Origin: PNAI01 sp964575715
GTDB lineage: Bacteria; Pseudomonadota; Alphaproteobacteria; Rhizobiales; Xanthobacteraceae
Reading direction: 5' to 3'
Length of the DNA stretch: 55,836 bases
Assembly: GCA_964575715.1 (NCBI GenBank)
Contig: CAZNSG010000201.1
Location: forward strand, 1-55,836
The number at the start of each line of letters is the position of its first letter. Within the stretch, counting starts at the first letter, position 1. Positions 48,143-55,836 of the stretch are shown piece after piece. A program made the translations under genes and the position numbers. The notes below the pieces were generated by a model, which had not been told where the DNA came from, did no database searches, and saw nothing but the letters and a program-made list of their open reading frames with translations.

Positions 48143-49162
48143 ATGCGTGTCTACTACGATCGCGATGCCGACCTGAACCTGATCAAAGGCAAGAAGGTGG
48201 CCGTCATCGGCTACGGCAGCCAGGGCCATGCCCATGCGCTCAACTTGCGCGATTCCGGCGTCAAGAACGTCGTGGTGGCGCTGCGCAAGGGCTCGGCCGG
48301 CGTCAAAAAGGCGCAAGCCGAAAAGCTCAAAGTCATGGAAGTCGCGGACGCCGCCAAGTGGGCCGACGTGATGATGATACTCGCGCCCGATGAGCTGCAA
48401 TCCGACATTTACAACAACTCTCTGGCGAACAACATGAAGAAGGGCGCGGCGCTGATGTTCGCGCATGGCCTCAACATCCATTTCAACCTGATCGAGCCGC
48501 GCGCCGACCTCGACGTGATGATGATCGCGCCCAAGGGGCCGGGCCACACGGTGCGCGCGGAATATCAGCGCGGGGCGGGCGTGCCGGTGCTCATGGCGGT
48601 GCATCGCGATTCCTCGGGCAATGCGCACGATCTCACGCTCTCCTATGGCGCGGCGATCGGCGGGGGACGCGCGGGCATCATCGAGACCACATTTCGCGAA
48701 GAGTGCGAGACCGATCTGTTCGGCGAGCAGACGGTGCTGTGCGGCGGGCTGGTCGAGCTGATGAAGGCGGGCTACGAGACGCTGGTGGAGGCGGGCTACG
48801 CGCCCGAGATGGCCTATTTCGAGTGCGTGCACGAGGTCAAACTGATCGTCGATCTGATCTACGAGGGTGGCATCGCCACCATGAACTATTCGGTGTCGAA
48901 CACGGCCGAATACGGCGAATACGTTTCCGGCCCGCGCGTGGTGACGGCGGAGACCAAGGCGGAGATGAAGAAAATTCTCGGCGACATTCAGTCGGGAAAA
49001 TTCGTCAAGGACTGGATGCTGGAGAACAGGGTCAACCAGACTTCGTTCAAGGCGATGCGCGCGAAATGCGCCGCGCACCCGATCGAGGAGGTGGGCGCAA
49101 AACTGCGCGCCATGATGCCGTGGATCAAGGCGCGCGCGCTGGTGGATCGCAGTAGAAACTAA
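48143..49162 (+). CDS. ilvC: Ketol-acid reductoisomerase IlvC
   Basis: A 339-residue class I enzyme of branched-chain amino acid synthesis. The N-terminus MRVYYDRDADLNLIKGKKVA leads to the NADPH motif VAVIGYGSQGHAHALNLRDS. The knotted C-terminal domain contains DLFGEQTVLCGGLVELMKAG, FECVHEVKLIVDLIYEGGIA and MNYSVSNTAEYG with the metal-binding acidic residues. It follows ilvBH as usual but is separated from ilvH by about 1.9 kb of accessory genes. GGGG-TAAAAAAC precedes the start. Confidence 0.95.
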   Translation: MRVYYDRDADLNLIKGKKVAVIGYGSQGHAHALNLRDSGVKNVVVALRKGSAGVKKAQAEKLKVMEVADAAKWADVMMILAPDELQSDIYNNSLANNMKKGAALMFAHGLNIHFNLIEPRADLDVMMIAPKGPGHTVRAEYQRGAGVPVLMAVHRDSSGNAHDLTLSYGAAIGGGRAGIIETTFREECETDLFGEQTVLCGGLVELMKAGYETLVEAGYAPEMAYFECVHEVKLIVDLIYEGGIATMNYSVSNTAEYGEYVSGPRVVTAETKAEMKKILGDIQSGKFVKDWMLENRVNQTSFKAMRAKCAAHPIEEVGAKLRAMMPWIKARALVDRSRN

Positions 49163-49175
49163 AGCAATAAGGCCC

Positions 49176-49276
49176 GGTCATTCCGGGGCGCGCCGAAGGC
49201 GCGAACCCGGAATCCATAAACACAGACCGGGATTATGGATTCCGGGTCCGGCGCTTCGCGCCGTCCCGGAATGACG
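49176..49276. repeat. Palindromic repeat, CATTCCGG family (copy 4)
   Basis: Outer arms GGTCATTCCGGGGCGCG and CCCGGAATGACGG pair, inner CCCGGAATCCATAA and TTATGGATTCCGGG pair. It lies directly after ilvC. The rest of the 336-base gap to the stress-protein gene holds a FixK-type box. Confidence 0.87.
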
Positions 49277-49397
49277 GGCGGGGGGAGCATGGCCGAAGGC
49301 GCGACCGCAATGGCCGGAGCGCGTGCAAGCGCTGCGGCCGCGGCCGTGACGCTGGCCGTTAGCGGCTCGGATGACGCGAGTTCAAAAGCGCTGAATC

Positions 49398-49411
49398 TTG
49401 ATTTGCATCAA
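49398..49411. promoter_or_regulatory. FNR/FixK-type box upstream of the universal stress protein
   Basis: TTGAT-TTGC-ATCAA is a perfect match to the TTGAT-N4-ATCAA palindrome bound by FNR/FixK regulators. It lies 87 bases before the stress-protein ATG (49499), which leaves room for a start point about 40 bases downstream of the box centre. This points to induction under low oxygen. Confidence 0.8.
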
Positions 49412-49498
49412 ACCGTTTCAGTCGTCATCATTCATAAATGAATTGGAGTCGTTGTTTTGAGAGCATAAATGGTTCGTCTCCCAACCGGGGATGCAGTC

Positions 49499-50329
49499 AT
49501 GATCAAGGACATTGTGGTCAACCTGTCAGTCGGCGCCACGCGTGATGCGGCGGGCGACTATGCGGTATCGATCGCCAGTACATTCAACGCGTATTTGGCA
49601 GGCGTAGCGTTCAATTATGAGCCGATTCTGCCGGTCGCATTCGTCGATGGCATGGCGGCCGGATTCATCGATGCGCAGCGCGCCGAAAGTGAAAGCGCCG
49701 CCAAGAAAGCGATTGCGAAGTTCGATACAGCGACGCGGCGGGCCGGAATATCCGCTGGATCGCAATTGATCGAAGCCAGTTTCGGCGGCGCCGCCGGCCG
49801 GTTTGGTGAAATTGCAAGGCGATTCGACCTTTCAGTGGTCGGGCAGCGAGAGCCGACCAAGAACGCCGCCGAGGAATTGCTGATCGAGGCAGTGCTGTTC
49901 GAATCGGGGCACCCGATCGTTGTCGTCCCCTATATCCAGAAAGACCCGCTCAAGCTCGATCGCGTCCTGGTGTGCTGGGACCGGAGCCGAAACGCAGCCC
50001 GCGCGATCGCCGACGCCATGCCATTTCTGGAGCGCGCCAAGGGGGTCGATCTGCTCACGATCTCGAGCAAAGACATCAGGCGCGACGAGCCGCAAGGCGC
50101 GGACATTGCCGATCATCTCATCCGCCATGGTCTCAAGGTCGACATCAGGCGGATTGTTTCGGGCGATGTCGATATCGCCAGTACGATCCTTTCATTCGCG
50201 GCGGATTCGGCCAGCGACTTTGTCGTCATGGGCGGATATGGCCATTCGCGGCTGCGCGAGTTCATCCTGGGCGGTGCCACGCGGGGAATGCTGGCCGCGA
50301 TGACGGTTCCGACACTGATGTCGCACTGA
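49499..50329 (+). CDS. Universal stress protein (two UspA domains)
   Basis: A 276-residue tandem-domain UspA protein. Domain 1 starts IKDIVVNLSVGATRDAAGDY and domain 2 starts LDRVLVCWDRSRNAARAIAD. The second ends with the nucleotide-binding signature FVVMGGYGHSRLREFILGGA then TRGMLAAMTVPTLMSH. Such proteins respond to starvation and oxygen limitation; the FixK-type box upstream agrees. The start at 49499 fits the family; a longer frame begins at 49469. It converges on the K+ channel gene. Confidence 0.9.
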   Translation: MIKDIVVNLSVGATRDAAGDYAVSIASTFNAYLAGVAFNYEPILPVAFVDGMAAGFIDAQRAESESAAKKAIAKFDTATRRAGISAGSQLIEASFGGAAGRFGEIARRFDLSVVGQREPTKNAAEELLIEAVLFESGHPIVVVPYIQKDPLKLDRVLVCWDRSRNAARAIADAMPFLERAKGVDLLTISSKDIRRDEPQGADIADHLIRHGLKVDIRRIVSGDVDIASTILSFAADSASDFVVMGGYGHSRLREFILGGATRGMLAAMTVPTLMSH

Positions 50330-50346
50330 CAAGAATTCAGTTTGGT

Positions 50347-51567
50347 TCAAGTATTTCTTGTCTGCGGGACCGCTTCGGCGTCGCTCAGTTCCTCGGCCAG
50401 GATGTCGCCCTTCCCGGTGACGCCATCGCTTGCGAGACGGCTGCGAGCAACACTGTGAATATGCTCCGCGATCCGCGGTTCGCGGGCCATCAGCGCGTGG
50501 AGATCATGCGCATCGAGAACCAGCAGGCTCGTGCTAGTGATGGCAGTAACGGTTGCCGAGCGCCGCGCCCGGCGCAACGCCGCGATTTCGCCAAAAAAAT
50601 GGCCAGCACCGAGGCGCACGCGCTCGTTCTTGAGTTCGATTTCAACTTCACCGGCGGCAATGAGATACATGGAATGCGCGGGCTCACCGCGCCGGACTAT
50701 GACCGTGCCCGGCTCGACCTGCCGTGCGCGCAAAAGGCTCATAATGTCGGAGACCTCGGCGGCATTGAGCTCGGCAAAGAGCGGCACGCGCGCCACCAGG
50801 TCCCAGGTGATGATGAACTCGCGGCGGTGAATCTGCTCGGCAAAGGCGTTGGCGACAATGCCAACCGGCAGCGCGATCATGATAAGGCCAGCGAAGATGG
50901 TGACGCTGGCGACGATCTTGCCGAGCGCGGTAACGGGCACGACATCGCCATAGCCGATGGTTCCCAGTGTAACGATAGCCCACCACATGGCCTCCGGAAT
51001 GGTGCCGAACTTATCCGGCTGCACATGACCCTCAATCAGATGCATGACGGCGGCGGCGACCAGTGTCATCCCCATTAAAATGATGAGACATCCAAACAGC
51101 GCCCGCCGCTCGGCGTAAAGCACGTCGAGCAGCGAACGCATGCCGGGCGAGTAGCGCGCGAACTTGAGAAAGCGAAGAACCCGAAATACCAGTAAAACCC
51201 GCAGGTCGGCCGGCACGAATAACATGAACCAGAACGGCAGGACGGCAAGAAGATCGATGATCCCCAATGCGCCGGTGGCGAATTTCAGCCTGGCCTTGCG
51301 CATGGTCAAATGACGATTGGGCGGGTGTTCGACCGCGACCCACATCCGCAGCCCATACTCAACGCTGAAGATCAGCAGGGATAATATCTCCACAATGAAA
51401 AAAAGCATCCCGAACCGCGTTTGCAGCTCAGGAACCGATTCCAGCACGACCACAATCAGATTGATGACAATGAGCGCGACGATGAGCCGGCTGACCAAAC
51501 GGCCGGTGCGCTCGCCGACCGGTCCTTGTTCAAGAATCTGGTAGAGACGATGTCTGAGCTTCGCCAT
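50347..51567 (-). CDS. Cyclic-nucleotide-gated potassium channel (MlotiK1-like)
   Basis: About 406 residues with six membrane segments and a pore. The K+ selectivity filter is TLGTIGYGDVVP. S4 contains regularly spaced arginines (RVLLVFRVLRFLKFARYS). A C-terminal cyclic-nucleotide-binding domain shows GTVIVRRGEPAHSMYLIAAG and the phosphate-binding cassette FFGEIAALRRARRSATV. This is the layout of the rhizobial MlotiK1 channel, which opens on cAMP. It is alone on its strand. Confidence 0.92.
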   Translation of the reverse strand: MAKLRHRLYQILEQGPVGERTGRLVSRLIVALIVINLIVVVLESVPELQTRFGMLFFIVEILSLLIFSVEYGLRMWVAVEHPPNRHLTMRKARLKFATGALGIIDLLAVLPFWFMLFVPADLRVLLVFRVLRFLKFARYSPGMRSLLDVLYAERRALFGCLIILMGMTLVAAAVMHLIEGHVQPDKFGTIPEAMWWAIVTLGTIGYGDVVPVTALGKIVASVTIFAGLIMIALPVGIVANAFAEQIHRREFIITWDLVARVPLFAELNAAEVSDIMSLLRARQVEPGTVIVRRGEPAHSMYLIAAGEVEIELKNERVRLGAGHFFGEIAALRRARRSATVTAITSTSLLVLDAHDLHALMAREPRIAEHIHSVARSRLASDGVTGKGDILAEELSDAEAVPQTRNT

Positions 51568-51598
51568 CTGGTGATGGCCTGCGTGCGGCATGGACTGC

Positions 51599-51994
51599 TC
51601 ACGTCGCCGGTTGCACGGATATTACACGGAAGGTGTGAACGTCGCCATCTTCGTCGCTGATGGATACGTATTCGCCGGGGGCAAATGCGTGAGCGCCGAA
51701 GCGGTAGCCGGCTTCGTCGTCATCGCTTCGAGCCACATCATAGTCGAAAACCCAGCGGGCGTGTTCCTTGCCGCCCGGCTTGTGAACGAGGCGGCCGATC
51801 TGCTCCGGCTCGCCATTCCAGAACCGCCGCACGCGGCAATGTTCGCGATGCTGCTGCCAGAGGTGCGGATCGATGTGTCCGTTGCCATCCAGCGGGGCCA
51901 CGAATTCATAGCCGTGGCGGGCCGAGCCGGCAGGAAATTCCTTCGAGCGCGCAAGGTTAAGGCGGATGCGCTTGAAGACATGCGGCAATGCCAT
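51599..51994 (-). CDS. Conserved hypothetical protein with a FixK-type box upstream
   Basis: I do not recognise this 131-residue protein. It begins MALPHVFKRIRLNLARSKEF and includes GYEFVAPLDGNGHIDPHLW, the charged RVRRFWNGEPEQIGRLVHKP and the end EYVSISDEDGDVHTFRVISV, which looks like a small beta-barrel. GGGAGATTGCC precedes ATG 51994. A perfect TTGAT-N4-ATCAA box lies 71 bases upstream, so it is likely induced in low oxygen. No signal peptide or membrane segment is present. Confidence 0.7.
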   Translation of the reverse strand: MALPHVFKRIRLNLARSKEFPAGSARHGYEFVAPLDGNGHIDPHLWQQHREHCRVRRFWNGEPEQIGRLVHKPGGKEHARWVFDYDVARSDDDEAGYRFGAHAFAPGEYVSISDEDGDVHTFRVISVQPAT

Positions 51995-52064
51995 GGCAAT
52001 CTCCCTCTTCATTCTTGGCCCATTGAAACTCAAACACAATTGATCAGAGCAATGCCAATCCATA

Positions 52065-52078
52065 TTGATTCCAATCAA
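52065..52078. promoter_or_regulatory. FNR/FixK-type box upstream of the hypothetical protein gene
   Basis: TTGAT-TCCA-ATCAA is a perfect TTGAT-N4-ATCAA palindrome, 71 bases upstream of ATG 51994 on the minus strand. It also lies 32 bases downstream of the boxB stop codon, so it serves the small gene and not boxB. Confidence 0.8.
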
Positions 52079-52109
52079 TTATCAGGCCGAATGTGCTGAG
52101 GGTCCGGAC

Positions 52110-53561
52110 CTAGAGAATCTTGACGTATTCGAACTCGCCCGGTTTGTTGTCGATGCCCACCTTCGGGGGGGCGATCCAGGAAGCGAATTTGGCGGGTCTG
52201 ACCTCCGGCCGCATCAGGCTCTCAATGAAGGTGCGATCGTCATCGGAGGGTAGGAATTCATCCTTGCGCTTGTGCCACTCCGCGTCGCTCAGGATTTTTC
52301 CGTCCACGTCGGCCTTGATGCTGGAGAACTCGCCGATATGGCGATGAAACGCCACGTGCGGCAGCTTCACCAGGAACGCAATACCGTATTTCTCAATCAC
52401 CTTGTTCCAGCGGCCCATGCCATTGTTGCAGTCGCCAAGATAATCGTCGCGCAGGCGCATGTTGAGCGCAGAGAGCGCGGGCGAGTCCACGTTTTGAATC
52501 TTGCCGCCGATCAGCCGCAGCACCGGATAGGTGCTGTTTTCCAATTGATGGTCGTCCTGCAGCTTGTCCTCGCGGAAGCGGCCTTTGAGTCCGGCGTGGA
52601 AGGCATTGGCGGCGTTGGTCGATATTTCATTGCCGAAGAGGTCGAGCGTGAGGGAGAAATGAAGATTGGCCTTCTTTTGTATGGTCGGCAGGTCGATGAC
52701 GCCGAGCTTGCGCACCGCCGCCTTGTCGTAAGGATCCGCGATGCCGGCTTCCTGCATTGCCTCGCAGGTGCGTTGGATCACGCGCGTGACGCCGGTCTCG
52801 CCGACGAACATGTGATGGGCTTCCTCGGTCAGCATGAAACGGCAGGTGCGCGAGAGCGGGTCGAAGCCGGATTGCGCCAGCGATTCAAGCTGCATTTTGC
52901 CGTCGCGGTCGGTGAAGAACGTGAACATGAAAAAGGAGAGCCAGTCGGGGGTCTTCTCGTTGAAAGCGCCGAGCATGCGCGGGGTATCGGGATCGCCCGA
53001 GCGGCGCTGGAGCAGCGCCTCGGCCTCCTCGCGGCCGTCGGTGCCGAAATATTTCTGCAGCAGATAGACCATGGCCCAGAGATGGCGGCCTTCCTCCACG
53101 TTGACCTGGAACAGGTTGCGCAAGTCGTAGAGCGAGGGGGCGGTCTTGCCGAGATGGCGCTGCTGCTCCACGGAAGCCGGCTCGGTGTCGCCCTGGATTA
53201 CGATCAGGCGGCGGAGCATGGCGCGGTATTCTCCGGGCACTTCCTGCCAGGCGGCGTCGCCGCGGTGGGCGCCGAATGGAATTTTTCGCCCTTCGATTGG
53301 CGGCGCCAGCAAAACTCCCCAGCGGTATTCGGGCATGCGGATGTAATCGAACTTGGCCCAGCCCTTGGCATCGACGCTTACGGCGGTGCGCAGATAAACC
53401 AGCGATTGCTGGAAGCCCTCCGGCCCCATGTCTTTCCACCAGTTGATATAGCCGGGATGCCAGCTCTCGAGCGCGCGCTTGACGCGCACGTCGCTCCCGA
53501 GATCGACGTTGTTGGGGATGAGGCCGTCATAGTCGATGGCGGTGGTGCCGGTGGTGCTCAT
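52110..53561 (-). CDS. boxB: Benzoyl-CoA 2,3-epoxidase subunit BoxB
   Basis: A 483-residue diiron oxygenase of the aerobic benzoyl-CoA pathway; it epoxidises benzoyl-CoA at C2-C3 with O2. Diiron ligand regions are seen as NVEEGRHLWAMVYLLQKYF and LTEEAHHMFVGETGVTRV, each with glutamates and a histidine. It starts YDGLIPNNVDLGSDVRVK after a short leader and ends near IAPPKVGIDNKPGEFEYVKI, as in known BoxB. It follows boxC with a three-base gap, so they are one operon. Confidence 0.93.
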   Translation of the reverse strand: MSTTGTTAIDYDGLIPNNVDLGSDVRVKRALESWHPGYINWWKDMGPEGFQQSLVYLRTAVSVDAKGWAKFDYIRMPEYRWGVLLAPPIEGRKIPFGAHRGDAAWQEVPGEYRAMLRRLIVIQGDTEPASVEQQRHLGKTAPSLYDLRNLFQVNVEEGRHLWAMVYLLQKYFGTDGREEAEALLQRRSGDPDTPRMLGAFNEKTPDWLSFFMFTFFTDRDGKMQLESLAQSGFDPLSRTCRFMLTEEAHHMFVGETGVTRVIQRTCEAMQEAGIADPYDKAAVRKLGVIDLPTIQKKANLHFSLTLDLFGNEISTNAANAFHAGLKGRFREDKLQDDHQLENSTYPVLRLIGGKIQNVDSPALSALNMRLRDDYLGDCNNGMGRWNKVIEKYGIAFLVKLPHVAFHRHIGEFSSIKADVDGKILSDAEWHKRKDEFLPSDDDRTFIESLMRPEVRPAKFASWIAPPKVGIDNKPGEFEYVKIL

Positions 53562-53564
53562 GGC

Positions 53565-55220
53565 TTACACCCTGTCTTTTTCGAAGGTCGGCTGAATGCC
53601 GCTGCCGTAAAGCTTGAGCGCGCCCTGTTCGCCGATGGCGTTGGGGCGCTGGAAAATCCAGTTCTGCCAGGCCGAGAGCCGGCCGAAGATCTTGGTCTCC
53701 ATGGTTTCCGGGCCGGCAAAACGCAAGTTCGCCTCCATGGCGGTCAGCGCGTCGGGGGAAAAGCTCGCGCGTTCTTCGAGCATGATGCGCAGTTCATCGT
53801 CCCAGTCAAATTCCTCGAACGATAGCGTGACAAGCCCGAATTCGGCCGCTTCCCTGGCCCCGATCGGCATGCCAATCTTTTCTTGTGCGCGCGCGTGGGT
53901 GGCGGGCTCGCCCAGGAAACGCGTCTGCAGTCGCGTCAGGCCGTTGCCCATCGGATAGAGCCCGAAATTGGCGCGTCCGAGTACAATCGCTGCCGGCGGG
54001 CGATTATCACCCTTGCGGGTGCCGATGAGCATGGCCGAGCGGTCGGCCGCGAACGCCAGCTCGGCAAGCGTGCCGGCGAAGCACGATCCGGGCTCGATCA
54101 GGGCAATCAGGCTCTTGGCGGTCACGTCGATGCGTTTGAACACGCGCTTGAGGTAATGGTGGATTTCGCGCATGAGCCAATCGCCGCTGGCCTTGAGCAG
54201 AAAGTCATCGTGATCGAGCACGGTTTGCGTGCTGCCTTCGGTGCGCAGCAGCAGCACGCCGATTTTAGGCTCGTTAAAGCGCAGATGCAGGATGGCGTCC
54301 TCCAGCTCGCGGGCGATCAGAAGCGGCCAGAACGCCGCGCCGAGCGCATGCGCCGCAGATATCGATGCCGGAGCAGGCTGAGCGGGGCCCTGCACGGTGA
54401 CGGTGGCAAGTGCGCGTGCGCGGTCGATTTCGATCTCGACACGGGAGTAGCTCATCCGGTCGGATACGAAGCGCCGGTCGAGCGGCGTCAGCATGATTCC
54501 AGCGGCATCCTGCGGGCGATCCGAACGGGCGGCGAACTCATGGGCGCGCGCGCCGACCTTTTCGCTCCATTTCGAATTCGGGATCACTTCATCGACCAGG
54601 CGCCACTCCACCGCCTTGTCGCCGCGGCTGCCTTCTTCGATGGAGCAGAACACATCGGCGCGATCGCGGCGCACTTTCCGTTTGTCGGTCATGCGGGTGA
54701 GGCCGCCGGTTCCGGGCAGCACCGCAAGCAGCGGCGTCTCGGGAAGCGCCACGGCGGAGCGCCGGTCATCGACCAGCATGATGTGCTCGGCGGCGAGCGC
54801 AAGCTCATAGCCGCCGCCGGCGGCATTGCCCTTGATCGCGCACAGATACCTCTGGCCGGAATTTTCGCTGGCGTCCTCGATCGCGAGCCGTGTCTCGTTG
54901 GTGAACTTGCAGAAATTGACCTTATGCCCGTGGGTGGCCTTGCCTAGCATGCGGATATTGGCGCCGGCGCAGAACACGTTGTCCTTACCGGACTTGAGCA
55001 CGACCGCGCGCACCTGCGGGTGCTCGAAGCGCAACCGCTGAACCGCGTCGTTGAGCTCGATGTCGACGGCGAGATCGTAGGAATTGAGCTTGAGCTCGTA
55101 TTGGTCCGACAGTCCGCCGGATTGATCGACATCCATCACTAGGTAAGCGATGTCGCCGTCGCGCTCGATGCGCCAATGGCGGTAGCGGGAAGGGTCGGTC
55201 TGAAAATCGATCGCGGTCAT
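53565..55220 (-). CDS. boxC: 2,3-epoxybenzoyl-CoA dihydrolase BoxC
   Basis: A 551-residue enzyme of the enoyl-CoA hydratase superfamily that opens 2,3-epoxybenzoyl-CoA and releases formate to give a dihydro-semialdehyde CoA ester. It shows the crotonase blocks VFCAGANIRMLGKATHGHKV and CAIKGNAAGGGYELALAAEH in the first half and a second, degenerate crotonase-like half. The N-terminus TAIDFQTDPSRYRHWRIERD and length match BoxC. Start ATG 55220 is chosen as it fits that N-terminus. boxB follows after three bases. Confidence 0.93.
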   Translation of the reverse strand: MTAIDFQTDPSRYRHWRIERDGDIAYLVMDVDQSGGLSDQYELKLNSYDLAVDIELNDAVQRLRFEHPQVRAVVLKSGKDNVFCAGANIRMLGKATHGHKVNFCKFTNETRLAIEDASENSGQRYLCAIKGNAAGGGYELALAAEHIMLVDDRRSAVALPETPLLAVLPGTGGLTRMTDKRKVRRDRADVFCSIEEGSRGDKAVEWRLVDEVIPNSKWSEKVGARAHEFAARSDRPQDAAGIMLTPLDRRFVSDRMSYSRVEIEIDRARALATVTVQGPAQPAPASISAAHALGAAFWPLLIARELEDAILHLRFNEPKIGVLLLRTEGSTQTVLDHDDFLLKASGDWLMREIHHYLKRVFKRIDVTAKSLIALIEPGSCFAGTLAELAFAADRSAMLIGTRKGDNRPPAAIVLGRANFGLYPMGNGLTRLQTRFLGEPATHARAQEKIGMPIGAREAAEFGLVTLSFEEFDWDDELRIMLEERASFSPDALTAMEANLRFAGPETMETKIFGRLSAWQNWIFQRPNAIGEQGALKLYGSGIQPTFEKDRV

Positions 55221-55362
55221 CGGGTGTTCTTTGGGTGATCTTAGCGGGCGCGTCGGCAAAAGCCGATCACCGCCGGAGCATTAATTGGATAGCAGAATGT
55301 GGAGGAATTGCGCAATCTGGCGGGGGGCCGCGGAGGAGACCGCGAGGGCCATCCCGGCCCGC

Positions 55363-55683
55363 TCAAATCTGCCGGGCGGCAATCCGCAAGACAAGCCCAT
55401 CCAATTCCTCCACCACCTTGATCTGGCAAGAAAGCCGTGAGGTTGCATCGACGTCAATCGCAGAATCCAGCATGCCCTCTTCCTCAGGTGAGCGTTCGCT
55501 GACCATTGAAAACCATGCTTCATCCACATGCACGTGGCAGGTGGCGCAGGCGCAGGAACCGCCGCAGGAGGCGATGATCCCCGGCACGTCGTTGATCATC
55601 GCCGTCTCCATCACGGTCGCGCCGATTTCGGCGTCGACGGTATGGGAGGCGCCGTCCGGGTCGATGTAGGTGATCTTTGGCAT
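55363..55683 (-). CDS. [2Fe-2S] ferredoxin (adrenodoxin type)
   Basis: A 106-residue ferredoxin. The cluster ligands are in SCGGSCACATCHVHVDEAWF and the distant LSCQIKVVEELDGLV, spacing C-x5-C-x2-C...C. The N-terminal strand PKITYIDPDGASHTVDAEIG and GATVMETAMINDVPGI fit the adrenodoxin/FdxB type, which usually delivers electrons to P450s or oxygenases. It is the nearest gene upstream of boxC (142 bases), on the same strand. A role in electron supply to BoxB is a possibility, not shown. Confidence 0.9.
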   Translation of the reverse strand: MPKITYIDPDGASHTVDAEIGATVMETAMINDVPGIIASCGGSCACATCHVHVDEAWFSMVSERSPEEEGMLDSAIDVDATSRLSCQIKVVEELDGLVLRIAARQI

Positions 55684-55709
55684 GGCGGGGTTCTTATATA
55701 CCCAAGTGC

Positions 55710-55836
55710 CTACGGAATCCCGTTTGCTGGCGCTCCGATGAAGTGGAATTTTGGGGTGAGGAGTTTTTCAAGTTCCTCTTTCCAGCCGCCGACATTTGCG
55801 AAGAATTCATTGAACGCGGCGCGGAAGGCGGCCAGC
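55710..55836 (-). CDS. 3' end of an unidentified gene, cut by the window edge
   Basis: An open frame on the minus strand enters from the window end and stops with TAG at 55710-55712. The last residues read GGWKEELEKLLTPKFHFIGA followed by PANGIP. The frame looks coding (no rare breaks, GC-rich third positions), but about 41 residues are too few for me to name the family. The stop lies 27 bases before the ferredoxin start, so the gene may belong to the same operon. Confidence 0.55.
   Translation of the reverse strand, partial: LAAFRAAFNEFFANVGGWKEELEKLLTPKFHFIGAPANGIP

Noticed and set aside
52272..53825. A 517-residue open frame antisense to boxB
   Set aside because: boxB has clear diiron motifs on the other strand; the antisense frame is a shadow.

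Overview
The window looks like chromosome from an alphaproteobacterium of the Hyphomicrobiales (Rhizobiales), close to the Bradyrhizobium/Pseudolabrys/Xanthobacteraceae side. The support is high GC, a circularly permuted (two-piece) tmRNA gene with the tag ANDNYAPVAQAA, the gene orders thyA-folA-hflK-hflC-DUF2065-degP and fumC-DUF4169-RHH, perfect FixK/FNR boxes, several Bug/TctC and TRAP solute receptors, an aerobic benzoyl-CoA (box) cluster, and many palindromic intergenic repeats. No tRNA, rRNA, CRISPR array, transposase or integrase was seen.

Layout. 0-2 kb: a ParDE toxin-antitoxin pair behind prmA. 2-10 kb: transport and small enzymes (SnoaL-like protein, TctC receptor, DUF336 protein, flavin-binding PPOX protein, TRAP transporter DctPQM, APC permease). 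10-16 kb: uvrD followed by a stack of accessory genes (HigBA, a transglutaminase-like gene, a second HigBA). 15.6-24 kb: catabolic and accessory enzymes, including two genes broken by single nonsense codons and a probable methanethiol S-methyltransferase. 24-32 kb: a large AsmA protein, RHH/DUF4169, fumC, sspB, ssrA (tmRNA), a split chrA. 32-43 kb: tctBA, thyA-folA, hflKC-DUF2065-degP, a DUF1015 gene, miaA. 43-49 kb: ilvB with an attenuator leader, ilvH, a MazEF insertion, ilvC. 49-56 kb: a universal stress protein and a small gene with FixK-type boxes, a cyclic-nucleotide-gated K+ channel, boxB-boxC and a ferredoxin.

The most striking structure is repeated at three unrelated core genes. prmA, uvrD and ilvH are each followed at once by a compact accessory unit in the same orientation, and each unit is followed by a second, diverged copy of only the 3' tail of that core gene. 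The cargo is ParDE at prmA, MazEF at ilvH, and at uvrD a stack: uvrD-tail, HigBA, tail, transglutaminase-like gene, tail, HigBA. The cargo genes abut the tails, and the duplicated tails still encode sensible C-termini (for example FVERV and FMERV before the stop). No recombinase lies in any unit. I interpret these as small cassettes, mostly toxin-antitoxin, that enter at the 3' end of core genes and rebuild that end. The mechanism is unknown to me.

A second theme is palindromic repeats inside genes. prmA, uvrD (twice) and the DUF1015 gene carry palindromic repeats translated in frame, and a separate 63-64 bp double-hairpin element is nested inside members of two different larger repeat families, once inside a coding region. 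Regulatory signals include an Ile/Val-rich leader peptide with an attenuator hairpin before ilvB, operator palindromes in the HigBA and MazEF promoters, and two perfect TTGAT-N4-ATCAA boxes.
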